Origin: Tenacibaculum sp.
GTDB lineage: Bacteria > Bacteroidota > Bacteroidia > Flavobacteriales > Flavobacteriaceae
Direction: 5' to 3'
DNA length: 64,000 bases
Assembly: GCA_022448525.1 (NCBI GenBank)
Contig: JAKVCX010000007.1
Location: forward strand, 75,035-139,034
Shown: piece by piece, positions 34,962 to 42,760 of the stretch
Layout of the letters: every line of letters starts with the position of its first letter
Position numbering within the stretch: position 1 is the stretch's first letter
Position numbers and translations under genes: made by a program
Notes under the pieces: generated by a model
What the model saw: only the letters and a program-made list of their open reading frames with translations
The model's database searches: none
Told to the model about the DNA's origin: nothing

Positions 34962-34969
34962 TAACTTTG
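34962..34969 (+). promoter_or_regulatory. Promoter -7 box (TAACTTTG) for Kelch gene
   Basis: Exact TAnnTTTG match about 33 bases before the ATG at 35003. Confidence 0.6.
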
Positions 34970-35002
34970 GCGTATTTTTAGGGAAAACAAATCACTAAGC
35001 TT

Positions 35003-36328
35003 ATGAGAAATAAACTTCTGTTATTCTGTTTCTTAATTACTTTTCAATTTATTTTTGGTCAGCATACAATTACTGTATTGAATTCAAAAACTAAAGAACC
35101 AATTCAAAATGTTCACATAAAGAAAAAAAGGAAAATTTACGTCACTGATGAAAACGGAAAGGTTTCCATAGAAAAGATAAAAGATAATGACAGAATTTTC
35201 TTGTCACATGTAGAGTTTTATGATAGAGATATTTTATTCGGTGAAATTGTAAACAAATCAATATTTCTTACAGAAAAAGACATTAGACTTTCCGAGGTTC
35301 TAATAACCAAAAAGAAGAAGAAAGAACTAAATTTTGAAAAGTTGCCGGAATTAGAAAAAGGCCTACATGGATTTGCTTCTGTCTCTTATAACGATAAAAT
35401 CTATGTTTTTGGAGGAGATAAATCAACGTTAACCGATGGAATGAGAATGGCATTTCAGGAGTTGAATGAAATGCAAGATGATAATATAAATGTAAGTGAA
35501 CTTGTTTATAGAACAAATAGACGAACAAGCTATCAAGGATATAGTAATAAGGTTCATATATATGATATAAAAAATAGAAGATGGTCTGCCTTAGAAAAAC
35601 CGGTCCTAAAAAGAGCTTATCATAAGGCAGTTTTAATCGATGGAAAAGTATACTTATTGGGAGGAAAAAAGTTAGCGAAAAATAAGTCAAGAGAATATTT
35701 GATTGATGATATAGAGGTTTTCAATTTAAAAACAAATAAGTTAGAGAAATCAATCGATAGTAAGCAGAATGGAATTAATCAAGGTGTTGCTAAAATTGAT
35801 AACAGTATTGTTTTAGTTGGAGGATCGGTGAAGAAGTTGAAAAAAGGAAAATTGAAATTTTCTAATAATGTTTCATTATACAACACAAAAGAAGATAAAT
35901 GGTATACAATTGGTAAACTTCCAGATCCTAAAGAAACGGAATGTATAAAGGTGAATGATAAGCTGTTTATGATTGGAGGTAAAGGAACCGAGAAAATGAA
36001 TCGAATTACCTCTTTCAACTTGAAAAACGGAAAATGGAAAATAGAGAAAGTGTTACCAAGAACAATGAAGATGCCTGCTATCGACAAAAAAGGAGATTTA
36101 ATTTACATTTTTGATAAGAACTTTTTCTATGTTTTTAATACAAATACGAACGGTTTAAAAGAGTATAAAATTGATCTTCCATACGAATCGAGTAAAATGT
36201 TTTTGGTTAACAATAAGTTTTATCTCGTAGGTGGTTTTGTGAAGGATCAATATCAAGTGAAGCCTTCAAAAAAAATGTATACGATTGATTTAAATGAGTT
36301 GAATACAACTTTGTATGATGAGTACTAA
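35003..36328 (+). CDS. Exported Kelch-repeat protein with carboxypeptidase-regulatory-like domain
   Basis: A 441-residue exported protein: signal peptide ending IFGQ (about residue 20), a short regulatory-like domain at 22-95 (ITVLNSKTKEPIQNVHIKKK... VTDENGKVSIEKI), then a six-blade-type Kelch propeller with GG motifs in IYVFGGDKS, VYLLGGKKL, IVLVGGSVK, LFMIGGKGT and FYLVGGFVK. A Lys-rich linker KKKKKE separates them. It is probably a periplasmic or surface binding protein. No enzyme motif is visible. It begins a possible unit with the PaiB-like and M50-like genes (42 and 22 base gaps). Confidence 0.8.
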   Translation: MRNKLLLFCFLITFQFIFGQHTITVLNSKTKEPIQNVHIKKKRKIYVTDENGKVSIEKIKDNDRIFLSHVEFYDRDILFGEIVNKSIFLTEKDIRLSEVLITKKKKKELNFEKLPELEKGLHGFASVSYNDKIYVFGGDKSTLTDGMRMAFQELNEMQDDNINVSELVYRTNRRTSYQGYSNKVHIYDIKNRRWSALEKPVLKRAYHKAVLIDGKVYLLGGKKLAKNKSREYLIDDIEVFNLKTNKLEKSIDSKQNGINQGVAKIDNSIVLVGGSVKKLKKGKLKFSNNVSLYNTKEDKWYTIGKLPDPKETECIKVNDKLFMIGGKGTEKMNRITSFNLKNGKWKIEKVLPRTMKMPAIDKKGDLIYIFDKNFFYVFNTNTNGLKEYKIDLPYESSKMFLVNNKFYLVGGFVKDQYQVKPSKKMYTIDLNELNTTLYDEY

Positions 36329-36370
36329 ATTCACTACATTGTGTAATTAAAATTTAAAGGGAAGTAACAC

Positions 36371-37003
36371 ATGTATAATGTACCAAATTATAAAGAGGAT
36401 AACCTTGATGAGCTAACAAGTTTCATAAATCGTTATCCTTTAGCTTTTATAACAGGTTTAGACGAAAATGGAAACTTTGTAGGAACTCATATTCCATTAG
36501 TAGTTGAAAATAGGGATAATGAAATGTATTTGGTCGGGCATATGATGAAACAAACCGATCATTATCAAGCAATCTTCAAGAATAGTAAGGTTTTAGTAGT
36601 TTTTAACGGTCCAAATGGATATGTTAGTGCTTCTTGGGGAGCAAATAAAAGCAAAGGTTCTACCTGGAATTATATGACGGTTCATGTGAACGGAAGTGTT
36701 TCCTTTTTTGAAGGAGATAGATTAATCAATTTGATGAGAGATTTTACTTTACAACATGAAAAAGGAGACAAGAATTCTCCGACAATATTCGATAATCTTC
36801 CTGATTCTTATAAAGAGCGTTTAATGCCTCACATTGCAGGTTTTGAAATTAAAGTTGAAAAAATCGATGGTGTTTTTAAGCTAAGTCAAGATGTAAATGA
36901 AGAAACCTATTTAAACATATTGAGTGAATTAGAAAAAAAAGAGGGTTTAGATAAATTATTGGGAGAGGAAATGAGTAATAGAAAAGAAAAACTCTTTTCA
37001 TAA
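36371..37003 (+). CDS. PaiB-like FMN-binding protein
   Basis: A 210-residue protein of the PaiB (FMN_bind_2) family: MYNVPNYKEDNLDELTSFINRYPLAFI, GTHIPLVVE, FNGPNGYVSASWG and STWNYMTVHVNG are the recognised blocks. In Bacillus PaiB acts as a negative regulator of sporulation and protease genes; elsewhere the fold is a flavin-binding split barrel and the role is often unknown. Start at the ATG with a purine-rich AAAGGGAAG upstream. Neighbours: Kelch protein and M50-like peptidase. Confidence 0.85.
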   Translation: MYNVPNYKEDNLDELTSFINRYPLAFITGLDENGNFVGTHIPLVVENRDNEMYLVGHMMKQTDHYQAIFKNSKVLVVFNGPNGYVSASWGANKSKGSTWNYMTVHVNGSVSFFEGDRLINLMRDFTLQHEKGDKNSPTIFDNLPDSYKERLMPHIAGFEIKVEKIDGVFKLSQDVNEETYLNILSELEKKEGLDKLLGEEMSNRKEKLFS

Positions 37004-37025
37004 TTGGTATTGAAAAAGTAAAAAA

Positions 37026-37730
37026 GTGACTTCTAAAAAATCAGACTATACGGTTCTAATTATTTCTGTACTAATATTTTTATTATTACAACTTTCATAT
37101 TTTGTTCAGATTCAATATCCTTTCCGATTGTTAGGAACTTGGTTTCATGAAATGGGACACGGGTTAACTGCGTTATTGGTTGGTGGAAAGTTTCATTATT
37201 TAGAAATTTATGCAAATGGAGGAGGTGTAGCCTATTCCACTGTAACTAATAAATTCATATCGATTTCTCTGGCAAGAGCATTCACGGCAGCTGGCGGATT
37301 ATTTGGTCCAGCAATTGCTGGAAGTGTTTTAATTATGGCAGCCCGATCACAGAAACACGCCGCAATTTTATTTAGAATACTGACTGGAGTAATCATCTTG
37401 TCCTTAATTATTTGGATACGTTCTTATTGGGGAATAATTGTACTGAGTGGTTTTGTTGTATTGTTTGTGATAATTATGTTTTTGAAGAACAAAAAAGTCG
37501 AAACAATTACTGTACTTTTTTTAGGTCTTCAATGTATCCTGAGTACCTATCTTCAATTGAATTACTTATTCACAAAACAGTTTGAACGTAATGGTCAAGT
37601 AATGACTTCAGACACACAAAATATAGCGGCAAATACATTTGGTACTTATTGGATGTGGGGAGCAATTATTCTTCTTGTAAGTTTCTTTTTACTCTGGAAA
37701 AGTTTCCGTTATTATTTAAAACACGAATAA
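37026..37730 (+). CDS. M50-family membrane metallopeptidase-like protein
   Basis: A 234-residue membrane protein with about six hydrophobic segments. The zinc motif HEMGH (His41-His45) lies at the end of the first region, in GTWFHEMGHGLTALLVGG, as in M50B peptidases. A GTG start at 37026 is used; no in-frame ATG precedes the motif, and an earlier start would enter the PaiB gene. Substrate unknown; the family cleaves membrane-spanning anti-sigma factors or small proteins. It ends 18 bases from a convergent symporter gene. Confidence 0.8.
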   Translation: MTSKKSDYTVLIISVLIFLLLQLSYFVQIQYPFRLLGTWFHEMGHGLTALLVGGKFHYLEIYANGGGVAYSTVTNKFISISLARAFTAAGGLFGPAIAGSVLIMAARSQKHAAILFRILTGVIILSLIIWIRSYWGIIVLSGFVVLFVIIMFLKNKKVETITVLFLGLQCILSTYLQLNYLFTKQFERNGQVMTSDTQNIAANTFGTYWMWGAIILLVSFFLLWKSFRYYLKHE

Positions 37731-37748
37731 TTAATTTTTTCTTTAAGT

Positions 37749-39107
37749 TCATTCCGTCTTAAGTCGCGTAAAATAATCATTGGCTGCCCTCTTTACTTTT
37801 GGAGCCAAAATTAATGTTGAAATAACAGTTGGTATGGCCATCAAAGCATAACCACTATCAATTAAATTAATTACAAAGTCTAACTTAATAACAGAGGCGA
37901 TTACAATAGTCGCTATGTAAATGTAATTGTAAAACTTTCCAATTTTACTGTTTGTTAAAAAGCTTAAACAGGAATAACCATAAAATGAGTAGGTGAATAA
38001 AGTTGAAAAGGCAAAAATTAAAACACAGATTGTTAAAATAACACTACCCATACCATAAGGAAGAACAGCATCAAAAGACGAAAGCGTCAATGAAATTCCA
38101 TTTCCTTCAAAATTTTTCCAAATACCAGAGGCTAAAATGGCTAACGCGGTTAATGTACAAACCAATAATGTGTCAATTGCCGGACCTAACATTGCTACCA
38201 AACCTTCTCTAATAGGTTCCTTGGTTTTAGCAGTTCCATGCATCATTGGAGCGGTACCAATTCCTGCTTCGTTAGAAAAAGCAGCTCTTTTTACTCCAGT
38301 TATAATTAATGCTCCTAAAGCACCTCCCATAACAGCATCACCAGAAAAAGCATCGGTAAAAATCAATGAGAAAATTTCAGGGATAGCATCAAATCTTAAA
38401 ATTAAAATTGTAATAACGGTTAGTAAATAAATAACAACCATTATAGGTACAAGTTTTCCCGCTACTTTACCAATTCGTTTAATTCCTCCAAAAATTACAA
38501 GAGAGGTAATTATTGCAATTGAAATACCAAGTAATAGTTTGGCAGTATCTTCATTCGATGAATTTACTTCAAAGACATCAATTAATGTTTGTGTTAATTG
38601 ATTTGCTTGAAATGCTGGAAGTGTTCCAATTAATCCTGCCAATGAGAAAAAGACAGCCAATGGTTTCCATTGTTTACCTAATCCTTCGGTAATCACATAC
38701 ATCGGTCCTCCTTTTACATTTCCTTCTTCATCTTTTCCACGATACATTATGGATAAACTACAAGTAAAAAACTTCGTTGCCATCCCTACAAAAGCACTTA
38801 CCCACATCCAAAAAATAGCTCCGGGTCCTCCTGTTGCAATAGCAATGGCAACACCACTGATATTACCCATTCCGACAGTTGCAGCAATCGCTGAAGACAA
38901 GGCTTCATAATGCGATAAATCCCCAGGTGAATCATGTTTGTCATATTTTCCTCTTAAAATATTAACAGCATGACCTAGATATCTAAAAGGAACTAAACCA
39001 GAATAAATGAAAAGAAATAGTCCACCTCCGATAAGAAGAATTAATAATGGAATTCCCCAAACCCATGAGGAAAATTGTGCAACACTATCTTGGAAGTTTA
39101 AATACAT
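37749..39107 (-). CDS. Alanine/glycine:cation symporter (AGCS family)
   Basis: A 452-residue inner-membrane transporter with about ten hydrophobic segments. Family blocks: ALSSAIAATVGMGNISGVAIAI near residue 70, GGPGAIFWMW, GGPMYVITEGLG, and AFSNEAGIGTAPMMHGTA. It takes up alanine or glycine with sodium. A marine lifestyle would fit a sodium-coupled carrier. Single gene on minus, convergent with the M50-like gene. Confidence 0.93.
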   Translation of the reverse strand: MYLNFQDSVAQFSSWVWGIPLLILLIGGGLFLFIYSGLVPFRYLGHAVNILRGKYDKHDSPGDLSHYEALSSAIAATVGMGNISGVAIAIATGGPGAIFWMWVSAFVGMATKFFTCSLSIMYRGKDEEGNVKGGPMYVITEGLGKQWKPLAVFFSLAGLIGTLPAFQANQLTQTLIDVFEVNSSNEDTAKLLLGISIAIITSLVIFGGIKRIGKVAGKLVPIMVVIYLLTVITILILRFDAIPEIFSLIFTDAFSGDAVMGGALGALIITGVKRAAFSNEAGIGTAPMMHGTAKTKEPIREGLVAMLGPAIDTLLVCTLTALAILASGIWKNFEGNGISLTLSSFDAVLPYGMGSVILTICVLIFAFSTLFTYSFYGYSCLSFLTNSKIGKFYNYIYIATIVIASVIKLDFVINLIDSGYALMAIPTVISTLILAPKVKRAANDYFTRLKTE

Positions 39108-39279
39108 TAGTTGAATTTTAAACGAAAATAAGACTTTAATATAACACTAACATCAAGAGTCTTAGGATTTAAAAAAAAGTAACCTTTTGTGGTAGAATTT
39201 CAACCTTTTATCGAAAAAAGAGATGTATTAAAGTTAAAAACGAAAGTTTTTTCTTAATTTTATCAAATAACTTCAATAT

Positions 39280-39284
39280 CCCCC
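39280..39284 (+). promoter_or_regulatory. C-rich leader motif (ATATCCCCC) before the coiled-coil gene
   Basis: Five C within CAATATCCCCC, 5 bases before the ATG at 39290; similar to the motif ahead of TonB_C genes. Confidence 0.35.
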
Positions 39285-39289
39285 TTACG

Positions 39290-40195
39290 ATGACGAAAAT
39301 AAGTACAGCTTCGGTGAACAAATTTTTGAGGTATTCACCTATTCTTCTACTAATTTCTCTTATAGTCTATTCTTTTAAAACTCATGAAAGTCAAAATAAA
39401 TTAGACGATGAGTTTAGAAAAGAGCAGAAAATTCTTCAACAAGAATTAGATCAGATAGTAGCTGATTACAAGAAAATGACAGTTAAAAAGAAAGGATTGT
39501 CAAGAAGAATTATTACTAGTATCAATAAGATAATAGCCTTAAAAGATTCTATTAAAGAGATAAAAAAAGGAAACTACGACAAATTGGTTAAGTACGGTAT
39601 GAAAGTTACTAAACTTCAACGCGAAAACAGAAAATTGTTATTGCAAGCCGACCAGTTAACTAAGCAAAACGATTCTCTTCAAGATCAAAATAATGAAGTA
39701 AAGAAGAGATTAAGAGCGCACAAAAAAACTCAAGATGACCTATCTAAGGAGAATGTAGAGTTAGCTAACAAAGAAAAAGAATTGCGCGATAAAATTAGTC
39801 CAGCTACAAAAGTGAAGATAGGTAATGTTTCTATAAATGCTTTTAAAGAAAGAAATAATGGAAAATATACTAGTACATCAAGGTCAAGTAAGACAGATGC
39901 TTTCAAAGTTAAGTTCGAACTATTAGAAAACGAATTAGCGGATGCCGGAATGAAAGATGTTGTTATCCAAATATTGGATAAAAACAATGAAGTAATTCTT
40001 TCCGATAAGAATGCAGGAGGAAGTGGTGAAGGAATGGCTTATAATGATTATATAAAAGTAAATTATGAGAATCAAAAGTTAGGCGTAGTTTCATTAATTT
40101 CTGTTGAAAGATATTCTTTGGCAAAAGGAGATTATAAAGTAGCTGTTTATATCGATAATGAAATCGCAGGAAATGGGAAAATTAGTTTAAGATAA
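39290..40195 (+). CDS. Membrane-anchored coiled-coil protein
   Basis: A 301-residue protein, family not recognised. One N-terminal membrane segment (about 14-29, FLRYSPILLLISLIVYSF) is followed by a long Lys/Glu/Gln-rich coiled coil (about 32-175). A compact beta-type domain of about 120 residues (KIGNVSINAFKE... AFKVKFELLENELADAGMKDVVIQILDKN... YKVAVYIDNEIAGNGKISLR) ends the protein. The C-terminal domain resembles small extracytoplasmic binding domains. Topology suggests the coil spans the periplasm. It is followed by a strong terminator. Confidence 0.7.
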   Translation: MTKISTASVNKFLRYSPILLLISLIVYSFKTHESQNKLDDEFRKEQKILQQELDQIVADYKKMTVKKKGLSRRIITSINKIIALKDSIKEIKKGNYDKLVKYGMKVTKLQRENRKLLLQADQLTKQNDSLQDQNNEVKKRLRAHKKTQDDLSKENVELANKEKELRDKISPATKVKIGNVSINAFKERNNGKYTSTSRSSKTDAFKVKFELLENELADAGMKDVVIQILDKNNEVILSDKNAGGSGEGMAYNDYIKVNYENQKLGVVSLISVERYSLAKGDYKVAVYIDNEIAGNGKISLR

Positions 40196-40218
40196 TATCA
40201 AACTTATTATAAATAAAG

Positions 40219-40248
40219 AACCGCTCAACTAAATTGAGCGGTTTTTTT
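40219..40248 (+). terminator. Intrinsic terminator after coiled-coil gene
   Basis: Stem AACCGCTCAA/TTGAGCGGTT and seven T. Confidence 0.92.
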
Positions 40249-40332
40249 GTGCGTTAAAATCACTAAATATTTGTTAAGAGATGTAAGAAGTATTAAAAAA
40301 TGGGACATATTTACAGAAGAAAACCAACAACA

Positions 40333-41124
40333 ATGAAATTCATATTAAAATCAACGTTTCTAACTTTATTACTAATAGGAACTGTTTCCTGTAAGTCGGA
40401 GCAAAAAGTTCCGGAGACTAAAAAAGGCGAAAAGCAAGAAATAACTGAGATAAATAAAGCAGGAAAAATAGTAAATAGTGCTATTAAATCTCACGGAGGA
40501 GAATTATATAATAAAGCTTCTTATGCGTTTTCTTTCAGAAATAAAGAATACACTTTTATTAATAGAGGGAATGAGTATACGTATACATTAAAAAAAGAGA
40601 ATGCTGAAAAGGAAACCATTCTTGATGTTCTTGAAAATGGAATTTTCAAAAGAACCATTAATGGAAAACAATTGAACTTGTCAGAAGAAGATGCTTCTAA
40701 ATATGGAGAATCTTTAAACTCTGTTATTTATTTTGCTACACTACCACATAAATTAAATGACTCGGCAGTTAACAAATCATACAAAGGCGAGATTCAAATA
40801 AAAGGAGAAAACTATGATGTTATAGAAGTTACTTTTAAGCAAGAAGGAGGAGGGAAAGACTTTGAAGACCATTATTATTATTGGATTAATAAAAAGTCGC
40901 ATACAATGGATTATTTAGCTTATAACTATAAAGTAAATGGTGGAGGTGTACGTTTTAGAAGTAGTTACAACAGAAGAAATGTAGGAGGAATTATATTTCA
41001 AGACTATATTAATTATAAAGCTGAGGTTGGAACTCCTTTAAAAGATCTTCCTACCTTGTATGAAAACGATAAACTAAAGGAAGTATCTCGAATTGATACT
41101 GAGAACGTAAAACAAATCCAATAA
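40333..41124 (+). CDS. DUF6503 family lipoprotein
   Basis: A 263-residue lipoprotein. The frame extends to 40300, but the ATG at 40333 starts the signal directly (LIGTVS-Cys21-KSEQK). The body (VNSAIKSHGGELYNKASYAFSFRNKEYTF... SVIYFATLPHKLND... GENYDVIEVTFKQEGGGKDFEDHYYYWINKKSHTMDYLAYNY) matches DUF6503, like the protein at 31475-32179. It lies 10 bases upstream of a cupin gene, so the two probably form an operon. Function unknown. Confidence 0.8.
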   Translation: MKFILKSTFLTLLLIGTVSCKSEQKVPETKKGEKQEITEINKAGKIVNSAIKSHGGELYNKASYAFSFRNKEYTFINRGNEYTYTLKKENAEKETILDVLENGIFKRTINGKQLNLSEEDASKYGESLNSVIYFATLPHKLNDSAVNKSYKGEIQIKGENYDVIEVTFKQEGGGKDFEDHYYYWINKKSHTMDYLAYNYKVNGGGVRFRSSYNRRNVGGIIFQDYINYKAEVGTPLKDLPTLYENDKLKEVSRIDTENVKQIQ

Positions 41125-41134
41125 AACAACATAT

Positions 41135-41497
41135 ATGTCATCAGTTATTAATATTTCAGAAAAGTTTAATTTATTTTCAGACCAGTGGTCTCCGAAAAAA
41201 GTTGCTGAATTAAATGGTCAGCAGGTATTGTTAGCAAAAATTCAAGGTGAGTTCGTTTTTCATAAACATGATGATGAGGATGAATTGTTTATGGTAATGA
41301 AAGGTCAATTACAATTGGAGTTAGAAGATAAAACTGTAATAGTAAATGAAGGAGAATTCTATATTGTTCCTAAAGGAGTTTTACATAAACCAATAGCTAA
41401 AGAAGAGGTTCATATTTTACTTTTTGAACCATTGTCAACAAAACACACAGGAGATGTATTAGCAGACATAACTGTCGATGAATATGAGTCGATTTAA
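41135..41497 (+). CDS. Cupin-domain protein
   Basis: A 120-residue single-cupin protein: metal ligands appear in FHKHDDEDELFMVMKG (two His and Glu) and VPKGVLHKP (His), within an NEGEFYIVPKG second motif. Such small cupins act as isomerases, dioxygenases or sensors; no specific role can be assigned. Its stop lies inside a perfect 18-base palindrome (AGTCGATTTAAATCGACT, 41488-41505) that may end transcription weakly. The small-RNA region follows. Confidence 0.85.
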   Translation: MSSVINISEKFNLFSDQWSPKKVAELNGQQVLLAKIQGEFVFHKHDDEDELFMVMKGQLQLELEDKTVIVNEGEFYIVPKGVLHKPIAKEEVHILLFEPLSTKHTGDVLADITVDEYESI

Positions 41498-41505
41498 ATC
41501 GACTT
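41488..41505. repeat. 18-base perfect palindrome at the cupin stop codon
   Basis: AGTCGATTTAAATCGACT is its own reverse complement and covers the TAA stop. Possible weak terminator or protein-binding site. Two CCATTCATC copies follow at about 41507 and 41529. Confidence 0.55.
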
Positions 41506-41564
41506 TCCATTCATCGAAGAATACCCTCCATTCATCTAAAGAAAAAAACATTAAAACTAAAACT

Positions 41565-41597
41565 TCAAATGTGATTCTTAAGGTCGATGTATCTTTG
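41565..41597 (+). promoter_or_regulatory. Promoter and shared upstream element of small RNA 1
   Basis: TCAAAT-GTGA (from 41565), CTTAA at 41577-41581 and -7 box TATCTTTG at 41590-41597, followed by AAGTGT. The same arrangement precedes RNAs 2 and 3. No TTG -33 element, suggesting activator dependence. Confidence 0.72.
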
Positions 41598-41602
41598 AAG
41601 TG

Positions 41603-41716
41603 TTAATAGTAGTAATGAAAAAATTTAAAAAGTAATAATCCCCAAACAAAATACTTTTTCATTTTTTTGAGTTAAAAAAACGACCTCTTGCAAGCCCCAA
41701 ATGTAAGAGGTTTTTC
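41603..41716 (+). ncRNA. Predicted small RNA 1 (C-rich-loop family)
   Basis: About 114 bases from the predicted start after the -7 box to the terminator. Hairpin 1: perfect arms AAAAAGTA (41627-41634) and TACTTTTT (41652-41659) around a 17-base loop holding UCCCC. The linker TCATTTTTTTGAGTTAAAA follows. Terminator: CCTCTTGCA/TGTAAGAGG with loop AGCCCCAAA (41693-41701), then TTTTT. No credible coding capacity. Its homologues RNA 2 and RNA 3 follow in tandem. Function is not known to me; it might correspond to a known Bacteroidota RNA motif in Rfam, which I could not check. Confidence 0.75.
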
Positions 41717-41823
41717 TTTGTCTTAAATTTTACTGTTTTTGCCACTCGTTCCTAGTTGAATTGATTTGTTAATATGCTTACCGATGAATTTAAACGATTT
41801 GTCTACAGTATAAAAATAACACA

Positions 41824-41864
41824 TCGAATATCTGATAATTAAGTGCTTAACTGCGGTATCTTTG
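41824..41864 (+). promoter_or_regulatory. Promoter and shared upstream element of small RNA 2
   Basis: TCGAATA (41824), TGATAATTAAG, CTTAAC (41846) and -7 box TATCTTTG (41857-41864), then AAGTGTAAT. It aligns almost base for base with the RNA 3 promoter. Confidence 0.75.
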
Positions 41865-41869
41865 AAGTG

Positions 41870-42025
41870 TAATTAGAACGTAAAGTGACAGTAATTAAGT
41901 AAAAGATATAAGCCCCAAGACCCCAATAAAGTTTTGTTTTTCATTTTGAATTTGAATTAAAGTTTTATGATTTTACCGAATCATATTTCGCTCTCCTACT
42001 TCCCCTACAGTAGGAGAGTTTTTTT
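41870..42025 (+). ncRNA. Predicted small RNA 2 (C-rich-loop family)
   Basis: About 156 bases. The 5' part holds two CCCC runs in AAGCCCCAAGACCCCAA (about 41910-41926), with no strong stem around them. The linker TCATTTTGAATTTGAATTAAA matches the linkers of RNAs 1 and 3. An extra small hairpin ATGATT/AATCAT is at 41967-41984. Terminator: 10-bp stem CTCTCCTACT/AGTAGGAGAG (41991-42000 and 42009-42018) with loop TCCCCTAC, then seven T. It is the most diverged unit, yet keeps CCCC in the terminator loop although the stem sequence is wholly different, which suggests selection on the loop. Confidence 0.75.
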
Positions 42026-42141
42026 ATGGATTAAACTCAGTAAAATTTAGTTTTATAAAAGTTAAAAAGAAGACAGGATGTAAGTCATTTATAGTTTATC
42101 GAGTAAATCAAACAGTTAATCTATAGTTGATAAATCAAATA

Positions 42142-42183
42142 TCGAATAATGAGAAATTTAAGACCTTAACCAGACTATATTTG
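42142..42183 (+). promoter_or_regulatory. Promoter and shared upstream element of small RNA 3
   Basis: TCGAATA (42142), TGAGAAATTTAAG, CTTAAC (42165) and -7 box TATATTTG (42176-42183), then AAGTGTAAA. Confidence 0.75.
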
Positions 42184-42188
42184 AAGTG

Positions 42189-42317
42189 TAAATGAGAGAA
42201 TAATATAAAGTATTCCCCTTAAAATACTTAACATCATTTTTGAGTTAAAAGTTTAAATTATTTGGTTAACTAGACGAATCCTTTTGCAAGCCCCAAATGC
42301 AAAAGGATTTTCTTTTT
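42189..42317 (+). ncRNA. Predicted small RNA 3 (C-rich-loop family)
   Basis: About 129 bases. Hairpin 1: arms AAGTATT (42208-42214) and AATACTT (42223-42229) with loop CCCCTTAA. Linker TCATTTTTGAGTTAAAA. Terminator: perfect 12-bp stem AATCCTTTTGCA/TGCAAAAGGATT (42277-42288 and 42298-42309) with loop AGCCCCAAA, identical to the loop of RNA 1, then a T-rich run. The minus-strand gene ending at 42361 has no clear terminator before it, so antisense transcription into this unit is possible. Confidence 0.77.
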
Positions 42318-42360
42318 GATGTTATATTAATAATTTAATGTCAGGTAGTTAAATAAAGAA

Positions 42361-42756
42361 TTACTTTACAGTAACTCCTCTTAAATTTAAGCTAGGAATC
42401 ATTCGTAAGTTTCCTTCTTTAATAGTATTCCTTTCGAAAATAAATGCTTTTTCATAGATTTTACTTCCTTCAAAAAACGACACTAAAAATCTATTATCTA
42501 AAGCAAATACGTCAGGATGAATTAGTTCCACTTTAATAGAGGAGTTAGCCTTTAGCTGATCGAACTTCTTCCTGAATACTGTAGTTGTTTTTGTTTCTGA
42601 AAATCCTTGTGAAACCACCATAATCATATCTAAGTCAACATCTTTTTTGTTGATAAGATACACATACCAGTTTTCTGTATTTTCAGTTGTATTAAATTCA
42701 GAAACAACAGCCATTTCAAGTCCTGTTACTTCATCAATTGTAATATCTTTTCTCAT
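42361..42756 (-). CDS. Conserved-looking protein of unknown function downstream of pheS
   Basis: A 131-residue cytoplasmic-looking protein, family not recognised; no signal peptide or membrane segment. It seems to be a single beta-rich domain (MAVVSEFNTTENTENWYVYLINKKDVDLDMIMVVSQGF... VELIHPDVFALDNRFLVSFFEGSKIYEKAFIFER). It begins 4 bases after pheS ends and must share its transcript. It may be a phenylalanine- or tRNA-related accessory, but this rests on linkage only. Confidence 0.7.
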   Translation of the reverse strand: MRKDITIDEVTGLEMAVVSEFNTTENTENWYVYLINKKDVDLDMIMVVSQGFSETKTTTVFRKKFDQLKANSSIKVELIHPDVFALDNRFLVSFFEGSKIYEKAFIFERNTIKEGNLRMIPSLNLRGVTVK

Positions 42757-42760
42757 GAAA

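Larger units (their letters stand above)
41498..42360. other. Protein-free region (863 bases) holding the small-RNA array
   Basis: No protein-coding frame is supportable here. It contains the three small-RNA units with their promoters, separated by two AT-rich spacers (41717-41823 and 42026-42141) in which I see only short direct repeats, and a 40-base tail before the convergent gene at 42361. Confidence 0.8.

Noticed and set aside
41615..41635. Six-codon reading frame (MKKFKK) at the 5' end of small RNA 1
   Set aside because: RNA 2 has no matching ATG and RNA 3 only a three-codon frame, so it is not conserved among the repeats; chance in AT-rich DNA.
41565..42317. Repeats in the intergenic array as a CRISPR or transposon remnant
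   Set aside because: Units are 110-160 bases with promoter and terminator each, not short identical repeats with unique spacers; no cas, transposase or terminal inverted repeats nearby.
41565..42317. 6S RNA or tmRNA
   Set aside because: Each unit is shorter than 6S RNA with no long bulged rod, and has no tRNA-like end or tag reading frame.
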